64,000 nt of DNA, taken from assembly GCF_007827595.1 (NCBI RefSeq), contig NZ_VISR01000022.1, positions 1 through 64,000 on the forward strand. The letters are read 5' to 3'. The notes beneath the pieces are model-generated. The model ran no database searches and was not told the origin of the DNA. It saw nothing but the letters and a program-made list of their open reading frames with translations. Positions 52,646 through 61,419 of the stretch are shown here, piece after piece (position 1 is the stretch's first letter; each line of letters opens with the position of its first letter). Source of the stretch: Streptomyces sp. BK340 (GTDB taxonomy: Bacteria; Actinomycetota; Actinomycetes; Streptomycetales; Streptomycetaceae). The position numbers were made by a program, and so were the translations under genes.

Positions 52646-52685
52646 CGTATCGTGTTGGTGACGACAGTCAATGGAGCGCGATACG
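52646..52685. promoter_or_regulatory. Inverted CGTATCG repeat in the ligase/dehydrogenase divergent promoter
   Basis: CGTATCG at 52646-52652 and CGATACG at 52679-52685 are perfect inverted repeats. Extended to 11 bp (CGTATCGTGTT versus CGTATCGCGCT read inward) they match at 9 positions. Located in the 163-bp gap between the ligase and dehydrogenase genes, this is a strong operator candidate for PaaX. Confidence 0.55.
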
Positions 52686-52717
52686 GTCGGGTGACAGCAC
52701 GGGAGAGGGGACCGGCG

Positions 52718-53854
52718 ATGCCTGCATTCTCACTCGCACCGGAACAGCTCGCCTGGTGTGCAGAGCTGCGCACCCTGGCCGCCGAACGGCTGCGCCCGTT
52801 CGCCGAGAAGGCCGAGCCGGGCCGGGTCGACCGGCCACTGGTCGCGGAACTCGGCCGGCTGGGCCTACTGGCCCGGCTCTTCGCCTCCGGCGCCCTCGAC
52901 CTCTGTCTGATGCGGGAGTCCCTGGCCTACGGCTGCACGGAGGCCGAGACCGCCCTCGCCCTGCAGGGCCTGGGCGCCCACCCCGTCCACGCCCACGGCA
53001 CCCCCGCCCAGCGGGAGCGCTGGCTGCCCGGTGTGACCGAGGGCACCGCGGTGGCCGCGTTCGCGCTCAGCGAGCCGGGGGCCGGTTCTGACGCGGCGGC
53101 GCTGGCGCTGCGGGCGGATCCGGACGGGGCCGGGCGCTGGCGGCTGACCGGACGCAAGTGCTGGATCTCCAACGCCCCCGAGGCCGACTTCTACACGGTC
53201 TTCGCGCGGACCACCCCCGATGCCGGCGCCCGCGGCGTCACCGCTTTCCTCGTCCCCGCCGACCGGCCCGGCCTGACCGGCTCCGCCCTTCGGATGCTCT
53301 CCCCGCACCCCATCGGCAGCCTCGACTTCGACGCCGTCCCGGTGACCGAGGACGATGTGCTCGGGGAGGCCGACCGCGGTTTCCGGGTCGCGATGGGCAC
53401 GCTCAACCTGTTCCGGCCGAGCGTCGGCGCCTTCGCCGTCGGCATGGCCCAGGCGGCGCTCGACGCGACGCTCGCCCACACCGCCCGGCGGGACGCCTTC
53501 GGCGGCAAGCTGATGGACCTTCAGTCCGTCGCCCACCAGGTCGCCGAGATGGCCCTGCGCACGGACGCGGCCCGGCTGATGGTGTACGCGGCGGCGACGG
53601 CGTACGACGAGGCGGCCCCGGACGTGCCCAAGCGGGCCGCGATGGCGAAGCTGCTGGCCACCGAGACCGCGCAGTACGTCGTCGACGCGGCCGTCCAGCT
53701 GCACGGAGCGCGGGCGCTGGAGCGGGGCCATCTGCTCGAACACCTCTACCGCGAGGTGCGCGCCCCACGGATCTACGAGGGCGCGAGCGAGGTCCAACGA
53801 GGCATCATCGCCAAGGAGTTGTACGCCACCGCCACCCGGGAGGGCCGTCCGTGA
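52718..53854 (+). CDS. Acyl-CoA dehydrogenase
   Basis: This 378-residue flavoprotein has the FAD/substrate motifs AFALSEPGAGSDAAAL and GRKCWISNAPEADFYTVFARTT, then QSVAHQVAEMALRTDAARLM, and the C-terminal QLHGARALERGHLLEHLYREVRAPRIYEGASEVQRGIIAKEL. The Glu in YEGASEVQ is in the catalytic position. It oxidises a cyclic or open CoA intermediate of the aromatic route. GGGAGAGGGG upstream supports the ATG at 52718. The stop overlaps the RidA gene by 4 bp (GTGA), so the two are coupled. Confidence 0.95.
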   Translation: MPAFSLAPEQLAWCAELRTLAAERLRPFAEKAEPGRVDRPLVAELGRLGLLARLFASGALDLCLMRESLAYGCTEAETALALQGLGAHPVHAHGTPAQRERWLPGVTEGTAVAAFALSEPGAGSDAAALALRADPDGAGRWRLTGRKCWISNAPEADFYTVFARTTPDAGARGVTAFLVPADRPGLTGSALRMLSPHPIGSLDFDAVPVTEDDVLGEADRGFRVAMGTLNLFRPSVGAFAVGMAQAALDATLAHTARRDAFGGKLMDLQSVAHQVAEMALRTDAARLMVYAAATAYDEAAPDVPKRAAMAKLLATETAQYVVDAAVQLHGARALERGHLLEHLYREVRAPRIYEGASEVQRGIIAKELYATATREGRP

Positions 53855-54249
53855 CGACCGAGCGCATCAACCCGCCCGAGCTTTCCCCGCCCACGGGCTT
53901 CTCGCACGCCGTCGTCGCCGCCGGCTCCCGCGTGGTGTTCCTGGCCGGCCAGACCGCCCTCGACAGCGACGGCAAGGTCACCGGAGCCACGCTCCCCGAG
54001 CAGTTCGAGAAGGCGCTCGCGAACCTCCTCACCGCCCTCGACGCGTCCGGCGGCACCCCCGCCGACCTCGCCCGCGTCACCGTGTACGCCACCGACGTCG
54101 CCGCCTACCGCACCCATGCCCGCCAACTGGGCCGCATCTGGCACCGGTTGGCGGGCCGGGCCTATCCGGCGATGGCGGTCGTGGAGGTCGTACGGCTGTG
54201 GGACGAGCAGGCGCTGGTGGAGCTGGACGGGTTCGCGGTGCTGCCGTAG
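53851..54249 (+). CDS. RidA-family enamine/imine deaminase
   Basis: This 132-residue member of the YjgF/YER057c/UK114 group shows GSRVVFLAGQTALDSDG, EQFEKALANLLTALDASGGTPADLARVTVYATD, and YPAMAVVEVVRLWDEQALVELDGFAVLP. The usual catalytic Arg position is not obvious in my reading. RidA proteins hydrolyse enamines and imines to ketones and ammonia. Within the 2-aminobenzoyl-CoA type pathway this would release the amino group after ring reduction. The GTG start overlaps the dehydrogenase stop. Confidence 0.92.
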   Translation: MTTERINPPELSPPTGFSHAVVAAGSRVVFLAGQTALDSDGKVTGATLPEQFEKALANLLTALDASGGTPADLARVTVYATDVAAYRTHARQLGRIWHRLAGRAYPAMAVVEVVRLWDEQALVELDGFAVLP

Positions 54250-54253
54250 CCGG

Positions 54254-54448
54254 TCAGGCCGCCACGGCCAGCCGGTCGGCGGGCACCCGGCGGGGCGGGA
54301 CCACGCTGCCGTCCGGGAGCAGCTCCCCGCTGTCGTCGAAGCGGATCGAGCCGTCGCAGAGCAGGGCCCAGCCCTGTTCCGGGTGGGCGGACACGGTGTG
54401 CGGGGTGCCGGGGCCGGACGCGGCGCACGAGATTTCACAGGAGCACAT
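54254..54448 (-). CDS. Small DUF5999-type protein (64 aa)
   Basis: This short actinobacterial protein begins MCSCEISCAAS and contains AHPEQGWALLCDGSIRFDDSGELLPDG, which matches the DUF5999 pattern common in Streptomyces. The three N-terminal Cys could bind metal. GGAGGTG about 6 nt upstream supports the ATG at 54448. It is convergent with the RidA gene, 4 bp away. Function unknown; some relatives are annotated only as hypothetical. Confidence 0.8.
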   Translation of the reverse strand: MCSCEISCAASGPGTPHTVSAHPEQGWALLCDGSIRFDDSGELLPDGSVVPPRRVPADRLAVAA

Positions 54449-54682
54449 GGCGCACCTCCACATCGGATGTGAGGGGGCGGGCCGGGTCGGCCGTCACCCG
54501 CCATGCACAGACCATGCTCCCGCCGTGAACGGACCGGAACCGGCCGCCGTGAAGCGTGACAACATGCGGACAACTCCCGGACGCTTCCATGACGCGCCAC
54601 CGAAGGGGTGACGATCACGCCCGGCGGCACGGTCGCCCGGTACCAGTGGAGGCCCCCACCCCACGGAACCGGGAGGTATCCC

Positions 54683-55108
54683 ATGCTCGTACGCCCCGCC
54701 CTGGCCGCCGCCCTCGGCGCAGCCGCGCTGCTGTGCGCCGCCGTCGGCCCGGCCGCCGCCGACGCGGGCGAGAGTGTCACCGTCGCCCCCACCGGCCGGA
54801 TCGCCGCCGACGGCACCGTCACCCTTTCGGGCACCTATCGGTGCACCGGCAACACCGGCCCGGTCTTCGTCAGTTCCTCGGTCAGCCAGGGCGACTCCCG
54901 GCTCCGGCACGGCATCGGCGGCAGCGGCGCCCTGTGCGACGGCGCCGAGCACCCCTGGCAGAACTCCGGCAAGGTCTCGGCCGGCTCGCTCGTCCCCGGC
55001 GCGGCCCATGTGGAGGCCACCGTCATGGAGCTGCGGTCCTCGGGCATCGTGCCGCTGCCGGTCTTCCACGCGGTCCAGGAGCAGGACGTCACCCTCGTCC
55101 AGGAGTGA
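54683..55108 (+). CDS. Secreted DUF6299-type protein
   Basis: This 141-residue protein has a signal peptide (MLVRPALAAALGAAALLCAAVGPAAADA, cleavage after the second AAA-D region) and a mature beta-rich domain. The domain contains GTVTLSGTYRCTGNTGPVFVSSSVSQ and a second Cys (GALCDGAEHPW), probably forming one disulfide. This is the DUF6299 pattern of small secreted Streptomyces proteins, likely cell-surface or extracellular. Upstream frame extensions are not used. An 18-bp stem terminator follows. Confidence 0.82.
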   Translation: MLVRPALAAALGAAALLCAAVGPAAADAGESVTVAPTGRIAADGTVTLSGTYRCTGNTGPVFVSSSVSQGDSRLRHGIGGSGALCDGAEHPWQNSGKVSAGSLVPGAAHVEATVMELRSSGIVPLPVFHAVQEQDVTLVQE

Positions 55109-55114
55109 CGCCCG

Positions 55115-55163
55115 CGCCGAGCGGCCCGGCACACCCGCCTGACGGGTGCCGGGCCGCTCGGCG
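55115..55163. terminator. Bidirectional stem-loop terminator
   Basis: CGCCGAGCGGCCCGGCAC (55115-55132) pairs perfectly with GTGCCGGGCCGCTCGGCG (55146-55163) over 18 bp with a 13-nt loop. It lies between the convergent DUF6299 and carboxylase epsilon genes. Confidence 0.88.
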
Positions 55164-55175
55164 TGGCAGCGGTCG

Positions 55176-55367
55176 TCAGGAGCGCTGCCAGCTGTGGGGG
55201 GCGTGGAAGGCGTGCGGGCGCCAGGACGTGGTGCCCGGCGAGGAGGGCTCGGCGCCGGAGCCGGCCAGGGCGGTGCGGCTGAGCAGCAGCACCGCGAGGG
55301 CGGCCAGCTCCTCCTGGGTGGCCTCGCCCTTCTCGACGCGGATGGGGGCTGTGAGGGACACGGACAT
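55176..55367 (-). CDS. accE: Acyl-CoA carboxylase epsilon subunit
   Basis: This 63-residue protein begins MSVSLTAPIRVEKGEATQEELAALAVLL, the hallmark helix of the small epsilon subunit that bridges biotin and carboxyltransferase subunits in actinobacterial acyl-CoA carboxylases, and ends WRPHAFHAPHSWQRS. It starts 11 bp after the carboxyltransferase gene on the same strand, which is the standard arrangement. Its presence indicates an acetyl/propionyl-CoA carboxylase holoenzyme needing a biotinylated alpha subunit from elsewhere. Confidence 0.93.
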   Translation of the reverse strand: MSVSLTAPIRVEKGEATQEELAALAVLLLSRTALAGSGAEPSSPGTTSWRPHAFHAPHSWQRS

Positions 55368-55378
55368 GGGGACCTCCG

Positions 55379-56923
<1,545 letters not shown>

Positions 56924-56955
56924 GTCTCCCCCTGCTTCCCTGAAGTGACGGAACG

Positions 56956-57390
56956 TCAGTTACCGAGCCGGCGCAGCCCGCTCGACTGGAGCGCGGCGAA
57001 CGCCCCCACCACCGCTGCCTGCAGCACGGTCCACACCGTGCCGACGGTGTTCGGGCCGAACCAGCCGAACACCGCGGTGGCGACGGACGCCACCGCCCAC
57101 AGCGCGTTGGCTTCGATGACCGCCTTGGTGGCGGCCGTGCTCGGCACCGGACGGCTCGCCAGCAGCGCCACGAGGCCGCCGTACACCGTGAGGAACACGC
57201 CGATGCCCCGCAGGAACCCGGCGTCGAGGCCGAGCAGATCGCCCACCGGTCCCGCGGCGAGCAGGTAGATCAGGCCGTTGGCGGCGGTCACGGCCGCGTC
57301 CAGCGCGAGGAAGGTCCGTAACGGGCGCGCCGCGGCGACACGGGTCGGCGTATGCGTCGCCGCGTGTGCCGGGGTCTGGCTCGTGGTCAT
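56956..57390 (-). CDS. Four-helix membrane protein of unknown function
   Basis: This 144-residue integral membrane protein has a hydrophilic Thr/Ala-rich head and four predicted helices, including LALDAAVTAANGLIYLLAAG, GIGVFLTVYGGLVALLAS, ALWAVASVATAVFGW and VWTVLQAAVVGAFAAL. No catalytic residues are evident. It sits upstream of the carboxylase genes on the same strand, 32 bp from them, and could be co-transcribed, but no functional link is visible. Similar small four-helix proteins are common in actinobacteria. Confidence 0.75.
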   Translation of the reverse strand: MTTSQTPAHAATHTPTRVAAARPLRTFLALDAAVTAANGLIYLLAAGPVGDLLGLDAGFLRGIGVFLTVYGGLVALLASRPVPSTAATKAVIEANALWAVASVATAVFGWFGPNTVGTVWTVLQAAVVGAFAALQSSGLRRLGN

Positions 57391-57512
57391 GGGGCCTCCG
57401 AAGGTAGGGGGTCTGATTCCACTTGCCCGTCGAGCGTGCCAAGGCGGACTGACCGGTGACTGACGCACTGCTTACGCGGTCCGACTCGCACCTCCCTCGA
57501 GCCGGCCGGTCC

Positions 57513-58298
57513 TCAAGCCGGCTGCAGGCGCAGATCGCCGGTCAGCGCGGGGTCGTGGGAGAGGATCGCGCTCTCCACCCGGCGCAGGGCGGGGGATGGC
57601 TGGATGCCGAGTTCGTCGTCGAGGTGGCGGCGCATCCGGCGGAAGACGTCCAGGGCGTCGGCCTGCCGGCCCGAGCCGTACAGGGCGATCATCAGCTGCT
57701 CGCAGAAGCGTTCCCGCAAGGGGTGGTTGGTGTGCGCCTCGGTCAGCTCCGCGAGCACGGCGGCATGCCGGCCCAGCCGCAGCTCGGCGTCGAAGCGCAG
57801 CTCCATGGCCCGCATCCGGTACTCCTCGTACCGCGTACCGGCCAGCTGGCACAGCGTCCCGCCGGCGAACCCGCCGAAGACGGGTCCGCGCCACATCCCG
57901 AGCGCGTCACCCAGCAGCCGTGCGGTGCGGGCCGCGTCGTCCGGCACGGCGGACTCGGCCAGCCGCACCGCCCTGATGAACTCGGCCGCGTCCAGCTCGC
58001 CCTCGCCGATGCCGAGCCGGTATCCGGACGGGTGCATCGTCACCCGGGAGGCCGGCCGGTCCGGCTCCAGATCACGGAGCCTGCGGCGTAACCGGCTGAC
58101 ATGGGCCTGGAGCGCGTTGGCCTGGTTGTCGGGGACGGCGTCCCCCCACATCTCCTCGGCCAGGCTCTCCCCGGACACCGGCTGGCCCTCGCTGACCAGC
58201 AGCGTCTGCACGAGGGTGCGCTGCAGATCGCCGGAGATGTCCGCCGGGCCGAATGCGGTGAGTATCTGCAGTGCCCCGAGAATGGAGAACCTCAGCAT
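57513..58298 (-). CDS. SARP-family transcriptional activator with a TTA codon
   Basis: This 261-residue Streptomyces antibiotic regulatory protein has an N-terminal OmpR-like winged helix (FSILGALQ, QRTLVQTLLVSEG, ALQAHVSRLRRRL). A bacterial transcriptional activation domain follows (GELDAAEFIRAV, YEEYRMRAMELRFDAELRLG, PLRERFCEQLMIALYGSGRQADALDVFRRMRRHLDDELG). It lacks the NB-ARC part of AfsR. Codon 70 is TTA (58089-58091, minus strand), implying bldA control. The purine-rich AAGGGGGAAG before the ATG at 58298 supports the start. Three CTGAC repeats 11 bp apart in the divergent region are its probable sites. Confidence 0.93.
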   Translation of the reverse strand: MLRFSILGALQILTAFGPADISGDLQRTLVQTLLVSEGQPVSGESLAEEMWGDAVPDNQANALQAHVSRLRRRLRDLEPDRPASRVTMHPSGYRLGIGEGELDAAEFIRAVRLAESAVPDDAARTARLLGDALGMWRGPVFGGFAGGTLCQLAGTRYEEYRMRAMELRFDAELRLGRHAAVLAELTEAHTNHPLRERFCEQLMIALYGSGRQADALDVFRRMRRHLDDELGIQPSPALRRVESAILSHDPALTGDLRLQPA

Positions 58299-58707
58299 GT
58301 CTTCCCCCTTGGTGAAAATTCCTGGCGAAGGTGTTTCTTTACGGGGTCGTGCTGCGGTGAGAGACAGGGCGGCCGAACGCGCCGCGCCCCGGCGGGCGTC
58401 TGCTTCCTGGACGGCCCGCCGGGGCGGTTGCTCCGCCGGGACGGGGGGCGGCCGGCGGTCCTGGGGGACCGGTGCCGAGCCGCCATCGGCGCAGCACCGG
58501 GTGGGAAAAGTTCGTTCCGTGCATCGACTGGTGAATTCGTGGTCACCGCGTACGGAATTCCGGTCTGCAGCCACAGTGGCACCACTCGCTGACGGAATGC
58601 TGACACGCTTCTGACGCCGGTAATGAATTCCTTGTGGCCCTTTTCCGGGGCGTCCTCTCGGTGCTGTACTCCCTTCGATGGAAAACACTCCCGAAAGGGG
58701 TACGGGA
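58299..58707. promoter_or_regulatory. Divergent promoter region with three 11-bp-spaced SARP boxes
   Basis: This gap of about 400 bp has no gene. CTGAC occurs at 58589, 58600 and 58611, exactly 11 bp apart (GCTGACG, GCTGACA, TCTGACG), the spacing of SARP heptamer repeats. TAATGAAT at 58621-58628, a few bp downstream, is a suitable -10 region for the plus-strand operon. The remainder, 58299-58585, shows no further feature that I can support. Confidence 0.72.
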
Positions 58708-59715
58708 ATGACCGCGACCACCACCGAAACCAGCACGGACACCCAGATTCTCGCGGCGATACGCGCCCACACGGCAAGCGAGAACCCGAGTTCGTTCCTG
58801 ACGCTCAACAGCGGAAACAGTGTCTTCACCGTCCCGGACGCGGACGGTGTCGTCGTCTACCGCCGCACCGGCCGCCACGCCGTGCAGTTCGGCGGCCCCT
58901 TCGCCGCCGAGCAGGACTACGGCACCCTCCTGGAGGCCTTCCGGAAGCACGTCCGCGACGAGGGTCTCAGCCTCGTCGGCGTCCAGCTCCAGCGCGCCGA
59001 CGCCGAGCGCTATGCCGGGCTCGGCTTCACCGTCAACCAGGTCGGCGCCTCCTGGGCGGTGAGCCTCCCCGAGTTCACCCTGCGCGGCACCAAGTTCATG
59101 CAGCTGCGCAACAAGATCTCCCGCGCCCACCGCAACGGCCTGCAGATCCAGGAGGTCGACGCGGCCGGCGTGCAGGACGCCATCACGGCCATCGACCAGG
59201 CCTGGCTCGGCTCCAAGGGCGGCGCCCAGCAACTGGAGTTCCTCGTCGGCCAGATCGGCGGCCCGGCCCAGGCGCACCGGCGGCTCTTCACCGGCACCAT
59301 CGACGGCGCCCCGGTCGCCTACATCTCGTACTCGCCGGTCTACGGCAGCCGGGCCGGCTGGATGCACGACCTCAGCCGCCGTGTCCCCGAGGGCTCCCCG
59401 GGCCTGATGGAGGCCATCAACGCGCACGCCATCGAGGTGTTCCGGGCCGAGGGCGTCGAGTGGCTGCACTTCGGGTTCACGCCGTTCACCGGCCTGGACG
59501 CGAGCCACGAACTCGACGGCCACAGCCCCGCGTTCCAGTGGCTGATGCACGCCCTGTGGGCCGAGGGCGCGGCGCTGTACCCGGCGCAGACGCAGCTGTC
59601 GTACAAGCAGAAGTGGGCCCCCGACGTGCTGATTCCCGAGTACGTCGCCTTCGACGGGCCGCAGGCCTCGCTGCCCGGCTTCGCGCACATCTTCCGTGCC
59701 TGCAACGCCTTCTGA
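58708..59715 (+). CDS. DUF2156/MprF-like GNAT-fold protein
   Basis: This 335-residue protein is related to the C-terminal synthase domain of lysylphosphatidylglycerol synthases: FLTLNSGNSVFTVPDADGVVVYRRTGRHAVQFGGPFAAEQD, LQLRNKISRAHRNGL, YISYSPVYGSRAGWMHDLSRR, EGVEWLHFGFTPF. Such domains transfer an aminoacyl group from tRNA to lipid, and soluble relatives act in specialised metabolism. It has no membrane part, unlike MprF. I chose the ATG at 58708 (MTATTTETS) with GAAAGGGG before it; ATG 58678 is upstream. It is the first gene of the SARP-linked plus-strand unit. Confidence 0.88.
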   Translation: MTATTTETSTDTQILAAIRAHTASENPSSFLTLNSGNSVFTVPDADGVVVYRRTGRHAVQFGGPFAAEQDYGTLLEAFRKHVRDEGLSLVGVQLQRADAERYAGLGFTVNQVGASWAVSLPEFTLRGTKFMQLRNKISRAHRNGLQIQEVDAAGVQDAITAIDQAWLGSKGGAQQLEFLVGQIGGPAQAHRRLFTGTIDGAPVAYISYSPVYGSRAGWMHDLSRRVPEGSPGLMEAINAHAIEVFRAEGVEWLHFGFTPFTGLDASHELDGHSPAFQWLMHALWAEGAALYPAQTQLSYKQKWAPDVLIPEYVAFDGPQASLPGFAHIFRACNAF

Positions 59716-59743
59716 CCTGCCATCCACCCGAGGAGACCACGAC

Positions 59744-59893
59744 ATGAGCCAGTCCACCGAGGAACTCCAGCACGCCATGGTCGAGCAGCTGATGGCCGTC
59801 ATCGGGGCCCCCGACGACCAGGAGGTCGCCGAGGCCGCCGACGCGGTCGTCCGCGCCCTGGACGAGCGGCTGAACACCGGGGCGGCTGCCTGA
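59744..59893 (+). CDS. Small acidic helical protein (49 aa)
   Basis: This short protein has a good Shine-Dalgarno (GAGGAGA about 8 nt before the ATG at 59744). It is acidic and helical (STEELQHAMVEQLMAVIGAPDDQEVAEAADAVVRALDERL), resembling a truncated carrier-protein-like or regulatory helix bundle, but it lacks the DSL phosphopantetheine motif. It starts 28 bp after the MprF-like gene within the SARP-linked unit, so it is likely co-expressed. Function unknown; it may be a partner of the preceding enzyme. Confidence 0.65.
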   Translation: MSQSTEELQHAMVEQLMAVIGAPDDQEVAEAADAVVRALDERLNTGAAA

Positions 59894-60148
59894 ACCCGGC
59901 ACGGCACGTCCGATCAGAGGGACATCAGTGCCACATCAGCGCTCCACGGAACGCTGGACACACGTTCGCCCGGCGGTCCGGGCCCGGGAGCACCGCACTG
60001 TGCCCCCGTCGCCCGGGTCCGTCGGGCGGGCACCCCCGCCCGCGACGGTGACCGCACGCGGGAGCCTTGTCGACTCGCGGCGCCCGCAGGTCCGCGGGGC
60101 AGCGGCGCCGCCGCCCGATCCGGGCACTTCTCCCAAGGAGAGCTACGC

Positions 60149-61264
60149 ATGCAGCGTCCGCACATACAAGAAGCCGGGGCAATCGCCGCCGGTGGAGGCG
60201 CCGGTGCCGGGCAGCGCACCGGCGCCTCGGCGACCTTCGCCGAGCTGCTCAAACGGGTCAAGGCCGAGGGCCTCCTCGACCTCGACCCCCGCTACTACGT
60301 GGGCAAGCTGGCCCTCAACACCACCCTGCTGCTGATCGGGTTCGCCGCCTTCTTCGAGCTGGGCGACTCCTGGTGGCAGCTGGTCACGGCCCTGTGGATG
60401 GGCCTGTGCGGCGGCCAGTCGGCGTTCATGTGGCACGACGCCGGCCACAAGGCGATGTTCCGCAGCAAGAAGGCCGCCTCCGCGGTCGGCTACGTCCACG
60501 CCAACCTGGTCAACGGGGTCAGCTACGGCTGGTGGGTCAACCACCACAACCGGCACCACAGCAACCCCAACCACCTCGACATGGACCCGGACATCGGCCG
60601 GCGCACCGCCATCTTCGACATCAAGCAGTACCCGAGCCGCAAGGGCACCCAGAAGTTCGTCGTGCGCTACCAGAGCGTGCTGTTCTTCGTGCTGCTGGTG
60701 CTCGAGGGCTTCAAGATGCTGAAGACCGCGGTCCTGTCGATCGTCCAGGGCAAGACCAAGCGGCCCGCCCTGGAGACCTTCCTGATCCTGCTGCGCGCCG
60801 CCGTCTACCTCGGTCTCGTCTTCACCGTCCTGTCCCCGGGCCTCGCGGTCGCCTTCATCCTGGTCCAGCACGCAGCCCTCGGCGTCTACTTCGGGATGAT
60901 CTTCGCCCCGAACCACAAGGGCATGGACGTCCGCGACGGCGAGGAGGAGACCCTGGACTGGCTGGAGCGCCAGGTCCTCACCTCCCGCAACATCCGCCCC
61001 AACAAGCTGGTCGACTTCCTCTACGGCGGCCTCAACTACCAGGTCGAGCACCACCTGTTCCCGGCCATGCCGCAGAAGAACCTCGGCCGCGCCCGGGAGC
61101 TGACCATGGAGTACTGCGCCGAGCGCGGGGTGCCGTACCACGAGGTCGGGTTCTGGGCCTCGTACCGCGAGGTCGCCGCCTACCTGCACGAGGTCAGCGC
61201 ACCCGTGCGACGCGGTGACGTGGAGGAGCAGCTGCGACGCCGGGCCATGGAAGAAGCGGCCTGA
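60149..61264 (+). CDS. Membrane fatty-acid desaturase
   Basis: This 371-residue integral membrane di-iron desaturase has the three His boxes HDAGH (96-100), HHNRHH (132-137) and QVEHH (298-302), and hydrophobic segments between them (LALNTTLLLIGFAAFFEL, AVYLGLVFTVLSPGLAVAFIL). The spacing fits acyl-lipid desaturases of the front-end or omega type. It introduces a double bond into an acyl chain. The ATG at 60149 follows AAGGAG. A 7Fe ferredoxin encoded two genes downstream could supply electrons. The 255 bp upstream show no further gene. Confidence 0.94.
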   Translation: MQRPHIQEAGAIAAGGGAGAGQRTGASATFAELLKRVKAEGLLDLDPRYYVGKLALNTTLLLIGFAAFFELGDSWWQLVTALWMGLCGGQSAFMWHDAGHKAMFRSKKAASAVGYVHANLVNGVSYGWWVNHHNRHHSNPNHLDMDPDIGRRTAIFDIKQYPSRKGTQKFVVRYQSVLFFVLLVLEGFKMLKTAVLSIVQGKTKRPALETFLILLRAAVYLGLVFTVLSPGLAVAFILVQHAALGVYFGMIFAPNHKGMDVRDGEEETLDWLERQVLTSRNIRPNKLVDFLYGGLNYQVEHHLFPAMPQKNLGRARELTMEYCAERGVPYHEVGFWASYREVAAYLHEVSAPVRRGDVEEQLRRRAMEEAA

Positions 61265-61419
61265 CATCCCCCGTCCCGCTTGTTCACACCGCCACTTCCC
61301 CCACACCCCCCCCACATCCCGGCCCCCGGGCCGCACGCCCGGGCCCGCCGGTGGCCCGGGCGGTTCCTTCCCAGGAGCGACGGGGGCGTTCGCAAGGAGT
61401 CCCCAAAGGAGCCAGCCCC

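Noticed and set aside
53773..54834. Minus-strand frame of 353 codons spanning the RidA gene
   Set aside because: Crosses several genes and the 54.5-kb intergenic region, with no coherent domain; only the last part, in another frame, is the DUF5999-type gene.
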